Shown: positions 9,555-17,619, counted from the stretch's first letter. The stretch is 64,000 bases of DNA from Mesorhizobium_B sp963522145 (GCA_963522145.1 CAUQXI010000003.1:194633-258632), one strand, 5' to 3'. Notes: a model not told the origin generated them from the sequence alone. Translations and numbers: made by a program.

Positions 9555-9929
9555 TGTATTCCTCCCCGATCATGACGCTCATATCGCCCTGCACGCTTCG
9601 CGCGATTGCGCGGAAGTCCCCTCGGCAAACAGCAGAAGCGAGCCCATTCGCATAAATCACTTGTTTCGTCAGCTAGCAATATGTTCCCAAGCCGCGAGGT
9701 TCTTTGGATGTGCATATCGCACCGGCGAGCCGTGCCATTGCCCGCGCAGACCGGTTCTGCCTACTTGCCGATGGAGACTGGCTAACCCTCATCAAGGAAT
9801 GTGTCGGAGACTTGTTTGAAGGCTCTTACGGGGCGCCGGCCGGATTGTGAACCATCAGCTCTGTATGCGCGAAGAGCCCGAGCGCTATGGGAGGCAAGGG
9901 CGAGCGAAGCCAGCTCTTACCTGTGTGGC
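9555..9929. other. Intergenic spacer between enzyme I fusion and galactitol-type permease
   Basis: This 375-base spacer separates the stop of the HPr-enzyme I gene from the TTG start of the IIC gene on the same strand. It holds the candidate gatC promoter at 9651-9686. Short open frames here look like chance readings. I see no convincing intrinsic terminator for the upstream gene, so read-through remains possible. Confidence 0.6.
9651..9686 (-). promoter_or_regulatory. Candidate gatC promoter with shared GAACATATTG motif
   Basis: On the minus strand GAACATATTG (9686-9677) runs into a -35-like TTGCTA (9679-9674), followed after 17 bases by TTTATG (9656-9651) as a possible -10. The identical 10-mer sits against a -35-like TTGACG in front of gutM at 14789-14780. 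This fits a shared operator or activator site for the two PTS transport blocks, but no regulator gene is adjacent. Confidence 0.45.
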
Positions 9930-11894
9930 TCAAAGCTCCAGAATGCGTTTCTTGACGCGGGCGATCGAGGAGGGGCTCATGCTCAGCTCGGTGACGCCGA
10001 GGCGTACAAACTCCGGCACCAGATCGGCACGTGCCGCGGCCTCTCCGCAGACGCCGACCCAGATGCCGGCGCGCCCGGCTGCCGCGCAGATGAGTTCGAC
10101 GGCCTTCATCACCGCGGGATGATCCGCCCGGTTGAGGTTCACGAGACGCGGGTTCAGTCGGTCCGCCGCCATGATATATTGGGTAAGGTCATTGGTGCCG
10201 ATGGAGAAGAAGTCAGCCTCTTTGGCCAGTTCATCCGCGCAAAGTGCCGCCGCCGGCGTTTCCATCATGATGCCAAGCTCGATCTCTCCGAACGCGATGT
10301 TCTGACCTTGCAGCTCGTTCCGGCAATCGGCGAGGAGCGCCTTGACCGCGCGCAGTTCGGAAACATCCGCGATCATCGGAACCATGACCTTGACATTGCC
10401 GACCACCGCTGCCCGCAGCAGCGCCTTGAGCTGGGGCCGGAAGATGTCGGGCTGGTCCAGGCACATGCGAATGCCGCGCCAGCCGAGAAAGGGGTTCTCC
10501 TCCGGCGGAAAGTCAATGCCGGCCACCGGCTTGTCGCCGCCGATATCGAGGGTCCGGACAATCACGGGGCGCGGCGCGAAGGCACGCGCCAGCTCCGTGT
10601 AGATGGCGGCCTGCTCGTCCTCCGTGGGAAGAACCTTGCGCTCCATGAACAGGAGTTCGGTGCGGAACAGGCCGACGCCCATCGCGCCGGCATTCAAGGC
10701 CGCTTCGATCTCGCTCAGGGAGCCGAGATTGGCCGCCACCTCAATGAGCCGACCATCACGGGTGCGCGGCTCCACATGGGCGAAGGATGCAAGCTGGGCG
10801 CGGTGTTCCGCCTCGCTGCTGATGCGGGCGCGGAAGACCGATGCCGTCTCCTCCGAAGGATCAAGCACTACCTCTCCGTTGCCGCCGTCGATCGCGGCAC
10901 TGCGAGCCTGGTGCAGCGACGCCACGGAACCGGCAAAGCCGAGCACGGCAGGAAGGCCGTGAGTGCGGGCCATGATGGCGATGTGAGAGGTGGCGGAACC
11001 CGTGGTGCAGAGAAGGCCAGCGATGCGGGCGATCGGTGCCTTGGCGAAATCCCAGGCGCTGATGTCCTCGGCAACGATGATGGCGCCCTCCGGCACATCG
11101 GCGAGGCTGGCTTCCTTGCGGCCGAGCAGTGTCAGCGCCACGTTGCGCGCCACCGCGCGGATGTCCTCGGCACGCGCGCGGATATAGGCGTCGTCCACTG
11201 CCTCGAAGCTGCGTGCCAGTTCCTCGCCGGCGGCGACGGTGGCATGAACCGCATCGTCGCCGCTGCGGATCCTGATCTTCACCGCGTCCACGAGTTCGGT
11301 GTCTCGGGCGACATCCACCAGCGCATCGATGATCTGGAGATCGTCGGGCTTGAGCCCGGCCCGATCGCGGCCTTCGAGAAGCGCGGCAATGGCCTGAGCC
11401 GACGCCTGCTCGTAGCGCAGCACCTCCGCCTCGATCTCCCCCGGCGCGACCCGGCGCGGCTCCGGCTTCAGCTCTTCCCGGAAGAAGTGGTAGACCGGAC
11501 CGAGTGCCGCGCCTTCGCTGGCCGGGATGCCCTTGGCGGCAGCTGCCTGATTTGCAGCCGGAGAAAAAGCGGCGGGCGCTCTGGGCTTCACTGGGATCGG
11601 CGCAGGCGGCATCCCTCCCGAAACTTCGAGCCCCGCATCAGGCGTTTCAATGAAGCGGGCGAGTGCGTCTATGGCGGCCGCCGCATCGTCGCCATTGGCG
11701 CGCAGGATGAGCTCGTCGTCCTCCTTGACGCCCAGCAGCATGATCTTGACCGAGCTCTTGGCATTGATGCTTTGGGTGCCTCGGGCAAGCTCGATCTCGG
11801 ACGCAAAGCTCTTGGCAAGCTTGACGAGCTGAGTTGCAGGCCGCGCATGAAGGCCGTCACGCACACGGACGTGAACTGTTCGCTCGAGCTGCAT
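9930..11894 (-). CDS. HPr-enzyme I fusion, phosphoenolpyruvate-protein phosphotransferase
   Basis: The 654-residue protein joins an HPr domain (residues 1 to about 88) to enzyme I (about 125-654) through a Pro/Ala-rich linker. HPr His16 in GLHARPA is the phosphorylation site, and Ser47 in NAKSS matches the regulatory serine of HPr. Enzyme I shows GSATSHIAI with the active His304, the PEP-binding LFRTELLF and GTNDLTQY segments and a C-terminal CGEAA motif. It can thus pass phosphate from PEP to both neighbouring permeases. I prefer the ATG at 11894, seven bases after GGGAG, over a GTG one codon upstream. No GAF domain is present, so this is not the nitrogen-PTS PtsP. Confidence 0.93.
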   Translation of the reverse strand: MQLERTVHVRVRDGLHARPATQLVKLAKSFASEIELARGTQSINAKSSVKIMLLGVKEDDELILRANGDDAAAAIDALARFIETPDAGLEVSGGMPPAPIPVKPRAPAAFSPAANQAAAAKGIPASEGAALGPVYHFFREELKPEPRRVAPGEIEAEVLRYEQASAQAIAALLEGRDRAGLKPDDLQIIDALVDVARDTELVDAVKIRIRSGDDAVHATVAAGEELARSFEAVDDAYIRARAEDIRAVARNVALTLLGRKEASLADVPEGAIIVAEDISAWDFAKAPIARIAGLLCTTGSATSHIAIMARTHGLPAVLGFAGSVASLHQARSAAIDGGNGEVVLDPSEETASVFRARISSEAEHRAQLASFAHVEPRTRDGRLIEVAANLGSLSEIEAALNAGAMGVGLFRTELLFMERKVLPTEDEQAAIYTELARAFAPRPVIVRTLDIGGDKPVAGIDFPPEENPFLGWRGIRMCLDQPDIFRPQLKALLRAAVVGNVKVMVPMIADVSELRAVKALLADCRNELQGQNIAFGEIELGIMMETPAAALCADELAKEADFFSIGTNDLTQYIMAADRLNPRLVNLNRADHPAVMKAVELICAAAGRAGIWVGVCGEAAARADLVPEFVRLGVTELSMSPSSIARVKKRILEL

Positions 11895-11959
11895 CACTTA
11901 TCTCCCAAAGCATGCAGCGGTAAAAATGCGCTACATCGATTCCACCGAAGCCTGACCTG

Positions 11960-12346
11960 TCAGTCGGCCGACCGGATCGCGATTTCGGCGCCTGGAACCA
12001 GCGCCGCCAACAGCGCGTCAGGGTCAACGGGGGAGGCGCATAGTTCGCCTGGGCGCCCGGCGATCGCGGCGCCGTCGAAGTTGATGACGACATGGCCGAT
12101 ATCGGCGACTTTCTGCCATGCGAGTTCACCGATCGCGGTGAGGGCGGCCCCGGCGGCGCCGATGCTGAGCACGGCACCGACAGGCGGTGCATCCGCTGTC
12201 GGACCGGACTCCACCTGATGAAGCACCGAAACCTCAGCCAGTTCCGGCGGCGCGCCCGCCGCATACAGGATCAGGATGCCGCCGGCGAGGAGGTCGGCTA
12301 CTTCCGGGCCGACCTCCGTGATTGTCGTGCGGTAGAACAGCGTCAT
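11960..12346 (-). CDS. srlB: PTS glucitol/sorbitol-type IIA component
   Basis: This 128-residue protein aligns along its length with GutB/SrlB, the IIA component of the glucitol PTS, beginning with a YRTTIT strand and keeping the central GHV and FDG segments. The single histidine in the SVLHQ region near residue 43 is the likely phospho-acceptor. It lies 14 bases after srlE and 65 bases before the HPr-enzyme I gene, so phosphate donor and acceptor are probably co-transcribed. Confidence 0.85.
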   Translation of the reverse strand: MTLFYRTTITEVGPEVADLLAGGILILYAAGAPPELAEVSVLHQVESGPTADAPPVGAVLSIGAAGAALTAIGELAWQKVADIGHVVINFDGAAIAGRPGELCASPVDPDALLAALVPGAEIAIRSAD

Positions 12347-12360
12347 CGATCCCCGCTCGC

Positions 12361-13374
12361 TCAGAGGAAGAAGCTCGCGGCATAGGCGATGACCACCGAA
12401 ACCGGGCCCATGATCTGACGGCTGATCAGAACTGCCGGAACGCCGATCTCGATCGTCTTCGGCTTGGCCTCACCGAGCGCCAACCCGACCGGCACGAAAT
12501 CGCAGCCCACCTGCGTATCATAGGCGAAGAGCGCAGGAAGAGCCATTGCAGGGGCGATGGTTCCGTTGGCGATCTGCGGGCCGATAATGGCGACGCCGAT
12601 CACCTGCGCGATCACAGCGCCCGGTCCGAGGATCGGAGACAGGAACGGCAGGCCGCAGATGGCGGAAAGAACGACCAGCCCAACGATGTTGTTGGCAAGC
12701 GGCCCCAGCGGCTGCGCCAGCAGATCGCCGATCCCGGTATACAGGATAAGGCCGATCAGCATGGTCACGAAAGCCATGAACGGCAGCACGTTGCGGACCA
12801 CCTGATCGATGGTGCGCCGGCCCGCATTGAAGAATATGCCGACCGCGCGGCCCATAACGCGGCCAATGACGGTGACCATGCCGATCAGGCCGCCGGTGGA
12901 ACCAGGCGCCGCAGGCTGGATTCGGGCCTCGGTTGCCGCCGCGTTCACGGAAGGCGACAATTCGGCTTCACCCGCCGTCGATGCCGCCACTGCGTCGGCA
13001 TCGGCATAGGACAGGCTGGCCGGCTTCACGTCCGACACGTAGATGTCTTCAGTGATGAACTGCGCCAGCGGGCCAGACTGGCCGACCGGCGTCAGGTTGA
13101 TCGTCGGGATGCGCTTGCGCGGATAAACGCCGCAGCGGGCTGTGCCGCCGCAATCGATAACAACCGCGGCGATCTCTCCTTCCGCTGGCGGGGCCCGGAA
13201 ACCGTCGATCGCGGTGGCGCCCGTCATGTCCGCGAGCTTCTGAGCTAGCGGGGGAATTCCGCCGCCGGTGACGGCGACGATCTTGTCCTTTTGCGCCGTC
13301 GGCTGAATGATCAGGGGGCCGCCCCAACCATTGGATCCGCGTTCGATGCGGACGGCTTTATAGGTCTTTGTCAT
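12361..13374 (-). CDS. srlE: PTS glucitol/sorbitol-type IIBC component
   Basis: The 337-residue protein has an N-terminal IIB domain with the glucitol-family signature GWGGPLII and DCGGTARCG, where Cys75 (or Cys81) is the likely phosphocysteine, followed by a hydrophobic IIC part from about residue 170. The RKRIPTIN segment is typical of SrlE. An acidic, alanine-rich spacer (about 125-160) lies between the domains. It is flanked by srlA and srlB in the usual srlA-srlE-srlB order. Confidence 0.9.
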   Translation of the reverse strand: MTKTYKAVRIERGSNGWGGPLIIQPTAQKDKIVAVTGGGIPPLAQKLADMTGATAIDGFRAPPAEGEIAAVVIDCGGTARCGVYPRKRIPTINLTPVGQSGPLAQFITEDIYVSDVKPASLSYADADAVAASTAGEAELSPSVNAAATEARIQPAAPGSTGGLIGMVTVIGRVMGRAVGIFFNAGRRTIDQVVRNVLPFMAFVTMLIGLILYTGIGDLLAQPLGPLANNIVGLVVLSAICGLPFLSPILGPGAVIAQVIGVAIIGPQIANGTIAPAMALPALFAYDTQVGCDFVPVGLALGEAKPKTIEIGVPAVLISRQIMGPVSVVIAYAASFFL

Positions 13375-13396
13375 GTTCGCCTCCCCACTTCCGGCT

Positions 13397-14194
13397 TTAC
13401 AGCGTCACGCCTTCGCGGCGCGCTATGATCTGCGTGATCTTCTCGGTCAGGATGCCCTTGAGCAGGATCACGACGACGCCCACGATGAAGTACCAGATCG
13501 CCAGATTGATGTGCCAGCCGGCCGGCAACTTGCCGCTTGATTCGAGCTGCTGAAGTGCCACGAGCACGCCGCCCCAGACGAAATATTCGCCGGCATTGGC
13601 GTGTGGGAACAGGCCGGTGATCGGATGGCAGAACGACACGGCCGAGTCGTAGAAGGCCGGCTTGTGCTTTTCTTCCAGGAAGGTGCCGAAGGTGTAGGCC
13701 ATCGGATTGGTGAGAAAGAACATCGCGATGATCGGCAGCACCGTGTAGCGCGTGAGCGAAATGCGTCCGGCAGCCCGGGCAAGGCCATGCACGCGCTGCT
13801 CGCCGACGATCTCGGTCACGGCATAGAACGCCGTCATCAGCACGATGAGGGTCGGGATGATGCCGGAAACGAAGCCGGTGAACACCTCACCTCCCTTTTG
13901 GAAGACGCCGATGAAGTGGCGTCCGGCCGTGCTGAGCCAGCCAAGCTGCTCTTCCTGGGTAAGGTTCTTCACCCTGTCGGCGAAGTCTGCGGTCGTTCCG
14001 GGCTCGGGGGCAGGGGTGTTCTGCGCCAGGATGACCAGGTCGCTGCTGCCTTGCGCGGCTGCATGTGCGGCCGAGTTGGCGCCAGCCATCACGGCGTCCA
14101 GCCCGTGAACGGCATGACTGGTACTGAGCGATGCGTAATGGAGCCCCTGGCTCACGGCATCCAGGTGTTGTGCCACTGCGGCAAAGACTGTCAT
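13397..14194 (-). CDS. srlA: PTS glucitol/sorbitol-type IIC component with long N-terminal extension
   Basis: The region from about residue 84 onward matches SrlA/GutA, with FIGVFQKGGEVFTG, a NPMAYTFGTF loop and CHPITGLFPHANAGE. SrlA proteins are usually close to 185 residues; this one is 265 because of about 80 extra N-terminal residues that are Ala/His-rich and partly hydrophobic. The ATG at 14194 has an excellent GGGAGGA site, so the extension is probably translated. An internal Met36 would shorten but not remove it. Confidence 0.88.
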   Translation of the reverse strand: MTVFAAVAQHLDAVSQGLHYASLSTSHAVHGLDAVMAGANSAAHAAAQGSSDLVILAQNTPAPEPGTTADFADRVKNLTQEEQLGWLSTAGRHFIGVFQKGGEVFTGFVSGIIPTLIVLMTAFYAVTEIVGEQRVHGLARAAGRISLTRYTVLPIIAMFFLTNPMAYTFGTFLEEKHKPAFYDSAVSFCHPITGLFPHANAGEYFVWGGVLVALQQLESSGKLPAGWHINLAIWYFIVGVVVILLKGILTEKITQIIARREGVTL

Positions 14195-14248
14195 GGTTCC
14201 TCCCTCTCGCCTGCCTCAGGCATGGCTTCGTCGTTCGTGCCCCAGCCC

Positions 14249-14674
14249 TCAGGCTGGTTGCAGGACCTGTTCCGTTGTGGACTCGTCTTTGCGAGTCCGT
14301 GCCTTGTCGATCTGCTTGATGGCCTGTTCAAGTGCCGCAGCCCGGCCGCGCTGCTTGTTGAATGTCTCATCCACACGAAGGCTGTCGAGGCTGCGTCCGC
14401 GGAACTCCGGAAGCGGCTTGAACTTGGCAAGTACGCTGCGTCCTTCCATCACCAGCAACTCCCGGACCGTTTCGTCGGCAGCCACCACCAGCATGAGGAT
14501 GACGCCGCGACCGAAGCTCGATCGTGCATTGCCGACGCCCAGATAGCCATCATCCCAACGGCCGCGAATGCCGCCCATGACCTGCCGGTAATGGCGCATC
14601 TGGAACCATGTGCCAGCCGCCTGAAGGATCCATACCGCGACGAGCAGTATCAACCCGATCTGCCAAATCGGCAT
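14249..14674 (-). CDS. gutM: GutM-like glucitol operon activator family protein
   Basis: The 141-residue protein begins with one N-terminal membrane helix and continues with the GutM-family core containing QMRHYRQVM and GYLGVG segments. In enteric bacteria GutM is an activator encoded in the glucitol operon, and family members commonly sit next to glucitol-type PTS genes. The ATG at 14674 follows a GGAAGGGGGG site; longer in-frame starts would add a basic, non-conserved leader. It is the promoter-proximal gene of the PTS island, 54 bases before srlA. Confidence 0.85.
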   Translation of the reverse strand: MPIWQIGLILLVAVWILQAAGTWFQMRHYRQVMGGIRGRWDDGYLGVGNARSSFGRGVILMLVVAADETVRELLVMEGRSVLAKFKPLPEFRGRSLDSLRVDETFNKQRGRAAALEQAIKQIDKARTRKDESTTEQVLQPA

Positions 14675-15004
14675 GGTGTCCCCCCTTCCGCGCGATGTCT
14701 GGAAACGCCGTTTACCCCTGCGCCGACTATTCCCCATCCGACGAAGGAGAGCCAGAAGAACATTTGAAGAGCGGCGCGTCAATATGTTCACGCCTCGTAG
14801 CGGGGCATCCACTGCTATTCAGTGCGGTGTTTGACGCCCGGTTGTCGCAGGTCTCGCAGCGGATCAGGACAGGCTCGGAACATCGATCATCGCACTGAGT
14901 TGTAGCAGCGCTGCGGGATCACGGGTCGCCGGCTTGTCGCCGCGCAGCATGCCCGTCTTCGGCATGCGCCGATCCCGACCAGACAAATCCCATGGAGAGC
15001 CAGG
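14675..15004. other. Divergent regulatory region of the PTS island
   Basis: This 330-base region separates the divergent gutM operon and the host-attachment gene. It holds the candidate gutM promoter (14754-14789) and two inverted repeats, CACTG-N5-CAGTG at 14810-14824 and GCATGCC-N7-GGCATGC at 14947-14967. The second lies in the leader of the plus-strand gene. No convincing open reading frame is present. Confidence 0.6.
14754..14824 (-). promoter_or_regulatory. Candidate gutM/srl promoter and operator region
   Basis: On the minus strand GAACATATTG (14789-14780) overlaps a -35-like TTGACG (14782-14777); the matching -10 position (TCTTCT, 14759-14754) is weak, as expected if an activator is needed. 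A plus-strand GAACATTTG at 14758-14766 makes an inverted pair with the motif. A perfect CACTG-N5-CAGTG repeat lies 20 bases upstream. All of this is pattern reading and untested. Confidence 0.45.
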
Positions 15005-15409
15005 ATGGAATTACCAAAAGGTGCGTTGGTGGCAGTTGCCGATGGCGAGAAGCTGAACCTGTTTCGCAACACCGCCGATGATGGAACCGTAAAGCTTACG
15101 GCGCTGTCGGGACCGGACATCGATGGCGAGGCCAAGAGTTCGGGCGCGCGGCACCAGAGCAGCTCAGCCAATCCCGACGACAGCCAGGTCGAGGAAGACG
15201 GCTTTGCCGCCGGCATCGCGAAGCATCTGAATCAACAGGCCATGACCGGCAAGATCTCCAAGCTGGTGATCATCGCCGCGCCGAGAACGCTCGGTGAGCT
15301 GCGGAAGCATTACCATAAGACACTGACCGCAGTGCTGGCCGGCGAAGTCGCCAAGGATCTGACGGGGCAGACGGTCGCTGAAATCGAGAAAGCTGTCGGC
15401 GCGGCCTGA
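15005..15409 (+). CDS. Host attachment family protein (baeRF family 12-like)
   Basis: The 134-residue protein matches the small proteins annotated as host attachment protein, related to the bacterial eRF1-like (baeRF) group. Visible features are the N-terminal LPKGALVAVADGEKLNLFRN strand, a polar middle segment and the LVIIAAPRTLGELRK motif. The family name comes from an Agrobacterium protein, and the biochemical role is unknown. The ATG follows a GAGCCAGG ribosome site. It is monocistronic and followed by a terminator-like hairpin. Confidence 0.8.
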   Translation: MELPKGALVAVADGEKLNLFRNTADDGTVKLTALSGPDIDGEAKSSGARHQSSSANPDDSQVEEDGFAAGIAKHLNQQAMTGKISKLVIIAAPRTLGELRKHYHKTLTAVLAGEVAKDLTGQTVAEIEKAVGAA

Positions 15410-15814
15410 GCGGCAAGAACGAAGCTAGGTGCTAGCTTCGAACTGCCCACAACCCGCGCCACCGGCGGCATACAAAAGAGGGGCTCATGGAGCCCCTTTC
15501 TTTCATCTGCATCTCTCTTCGCTTTGTTGAAGAGCAATTGGCATCAGTCGACTCGGCGACGCCATGCGCCTCGGCTGAAACGCTCGGCCCAAATGGGCGT
15601 GAAGCGCGATCGGCGCATAGATAATGAAGCGGCGGCGCCAAGTCTCTCCCGGCTGACGCATCGGTGCCCGATTGCCGACATATAGAATCCATGTGTGCGA
15701 GAACCGCAAAGCGTTCGCGATGCCGTAGTGCGGTTCCGACGAATGACAGCGTGCCGCCAGGAATCGAACCGCTCCGGTGCGAGCCACGAAGATCAATGAG
15801 GAAAGGCTGGAAGC
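15410..15814. other. Intergenic region downstream of the host attachment gene
   Basis: This 405-base region holds a perfect 9-bp hairpin at 15420-15440 and a terminator at 15480-15504. It also has an 8-bp inverted repeat (15701-15708 with 15729-15736). A minus-strand reading frame at 15503-15796 (97 codons) has partly plausible codon use but matches no family I recognise and has no clear ribosome site, so I do not call it a gene. Confidence 0.5.
15480..15504 (+). terminator. Rho-independent terminator of the host attachment gene
   Basis: A perfect 7-bp stem GGGGCTC-ATG-GAGCCCC (15480-15496) is followed by TTTCTTT, about 70 bases after the stop codon. A second hairpin without a T tract lies between it and the gene. 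Confidence 0.75.
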
Positions 15815-15905
15815 TGGCGGAGAGGAAGGGATTCGAACCCTCGAGAAGCTTTTGACCTCTACGCCCTTAGCAGGGGCGCGCCTTCGACCACTCGGCCACC
15901 TCTCC
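15815..15905 (-). tRNA. tRNA-Ser (GCT)
   Basis: The minus strand folds into a serine tRNA: the acceptor stem GGAGAGG pairs with CCTCTCC, the D-arm begins TGGCCGAGTGG, the anticodon loop contains GCT between CCCT and AGGG, a long variable arm follows, and the T loop is GGTTCGAATCC. A genomically encoded CCA is included at the 3' end (15817-15815). The long variable arm and GCT anticodon identify the serine AGC/AGU acceptor. Confidence 0.96.
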
Positions 15906-16351
15906 GGGACGGACTGCTAGCCGCAATGGAAACGGGAAACAAGCTGTTTCGGCAGGAGCGCGGGAATAAGAATCGCCTGAGGGGCAAACAAGTGTGGCTC
16001 AGGCTTGCACAGCAGAATCGCGCTCCTTCTGCCTCTACTTGTTGATTCCGACGCCTTTGAAAACGGCGATTCCACCGCATGGCGCAGCGTCAGGGGCGCT
16101 TCAAACGTAAACGAGCCATTAAGCGGTTCGCGAAAACGTGGCCATTGTGCAACACGCCTTTCTCAACCCCGTCCCCCATTGCCCTCATCGACGTGTTTGC
16201 GGTTGAAGCCCCAAAAGCCGCTGGTAAGAGTGGCTCATGAAGAAGGGGCGGTGGCCGCATCTTTTTCTGAACTGGGGATGGGGCAGGGAACGCTGTCCTT
16301 CGGCACTAAGAACTCCCAACCCCGCCTTGAAACTTTGACTGGAGGTCAAAA
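15906..16351. other. Intergenic region upstream of porin
   Basis: This 446-base region lies between tRNA-Ser (minus strand) and the porin gene (plus strand), so it should hold both promoters and the porin leader. The porin ribosome site GGAGG is at 16341-16345. Open frames crossing it lack coding character. I could not pick out a convincing -35/-10 pair. Confidence 0.5.
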
Positions 16352-17569
16352 ATGAACATCAAGAGCCTGCTCCTCGGCTCAGCTGCGGCTCTCGTCGCAG
16401 TGTCGGGTGCACGTGCTGCCGACGCGGTCGTGATGGCCGAGCCGGAGCCCATGGAATATGTGCGCGTTTGCGACGTGTACGGCACCGGCTACTTCTACAT
16501 CCCCGGCACCGAAACCTGCATGCGCATCGGCGGCTATGTCCGTTTCGACATCAACGGCGGTGAGCTCATCACCCGCGGCACGGATCGCGATACCTACGAC
16601 ACGCTTGCTCGCCTCTCGCTCCAGGTTACGACTGCTTCGGAGACCGAGCTCGGCACCCTGCGTACCTACGCTGAGACCCGCTTCAACTACACGAACGGCG
16701 GCAACGACTCGGCTGGCATCGTGTTCGGTGCAGATGGCCCCGAGGACGCGGTTGATGACACCGGCCTTTCCCTGAACTTCGCTTGGATCCAGCTCGGTGG
16801 TTTCCGAGTCGGTAAAGACGAGTCGCTCTTCACCACGTTCCCCGGCTACGCTGGCAACGTGATCCGCGACGACGAAGTCGTTTCCTTCGGTCCCTATGAC
16901 ACCAACCTCATCAGCTATACGTTCGATGCCGGCAACGGCTTCTCGGCTGCGGTGTCGGTCGAAGAAGGCAACTCCACGGACGAGATCAACTCCTACGCTC
17001 CGCATGTGGTCGCCGGTCTGAAGTTCGTGCAGGGCTGGGGCGGCGTCACCGGCGTCGCTGCTTACGATGCCAACAACGAAGAGTTCGCTGGCAAGGTTCG
17101 CTTGGACCTCAAGGTCAATGATGCCTTCTCCGCCTTCGTGATGGGTGGCTACAAGACCGACGACGGCGATGTCGATGGCGCAGGCGTTCCGGTTGACACC
17201 GATGGCGATGGCGTTGCCGACTCGTTCGCTGGGTTCGATGCGGACGACTTCAACGACGGCACGAACTACTACGGCACATGGCGCGGCGGTGACGAAGACG
17301 AGCTCGGTGGCGGCGATGGTTACGCGATCTGGGCTGGTGCGTCTTACGTGATCAACCCGCAGACCACGGTCAATGGTCAGGTTTCGTATGACGAAGGCGA
17401 GGCTCTCCAGGCCAACCTGAACGTGTCTTACGAGATCGTCCCCGGCTTCAACATCACGCCGGAAGTTGTTTACGCTCACTTCGGCGAAGACAGCGACCCG
17501 CGTCGTGGCCTTGATGCAGACGACGACAGCCAGTTCGGTGGCGTCCTTCGCTTCCAGCGCTCGTTCTAA
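16352..17569 (+). CDS. Outer-membrane porin, alphaproteobacterial Porin_2 family
   Basis: The 405-residue precursor has a Sec signal peptide ending near ARA-ADA (about residue 22) and the family N-terminus with a conserved cysteine pair (VCDVYG and TCMRIGG). It continues as amphipathic strands and ends in a C-terminal phenylalanine (FQRSF), as expected of a Bam-assembled trimeric barrel for small solutes. An Asp/Gly-rich insertion (about residues 270-315) contains a DTDGDGVAD loop that resembles a calcium-binding thrombospondin-3/EF-loop motif. It starts at an ATG after GGAGGTC and ends at a strong terminator; it stands alone. Confidence 0.95.
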   Translation: MNIKSLLLGSAAALVAVSGARAADAVVMAEPEPMEYVRVCDVYGTGYFYIPGTETCMRIGGYVRFDINGGELITRGTDRDTYDTLARLSLQVTTASETELGTLRTYAETRFNYTNGGNDSAGIVFGADGPEDAVDDTGLSLNFAWIQLGGFRVGKDESLFTTFPGYAGNVIRDDEVVSFGPYDTNLISYTFDAGNGFSAAVSVEEGNSTDEINSYAPHVVAGLKFVQGWGGVTGVAAYDANNEEFAGKVRLDLKVNDAFSAFVMGGYKTDDGDVDGAGVPVDTDGDGVADSFAGFDADDFNDGTNYYGTWRGGDEDELGGGDGYAIWAGASYVINPQTTVNGQVSYDEGEALQANLNVSYEIVPGFNITPEVVYAHFGEDSDPRRGLDADDDSQFGGVLRFQRSF

Positions 17570-17592
17570 TCGAACGATCGTCTGAACAAGGA

Positions 17593-17619
17593 GCCCGGCG
17601 GGAAACCGCCGGGCTTTTT
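17593..17619 (+). terminator. Rho-independent terminator of the porin gene
   Basis: A perfect 9-bp stem GCCCGGCGG/CCGCCGGGC (17593-17601 with 17606-17614) with a GAAA loop is followed directly by TTTTT. It lies 24 bases after the porin stop. Confidence 0.93.

Noticed and set aside
9801..12218. An 805-codon plus-strand frame across the HPr-enzyme I gene
   Set aside because: It is the complement of the fusion gene and has no recognisable domain.
15752..15772. A tRNA T-arm-like sequence (GGTTCGATTCC on the minus strand) next to tRNA-Ser
   Set aside because: The flanking bases cannot form a T stem or acceptor stem, so it is not supported as a tRNA remnant or attachment site.
15503..15796. A 97-codon minus-strand frame between the host-attachment gene and tRNA-Ser
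   Set aside because: Codon use is partly plausible but there is no family match, no clear ribosome site, and it crosses a terminator and repeats.
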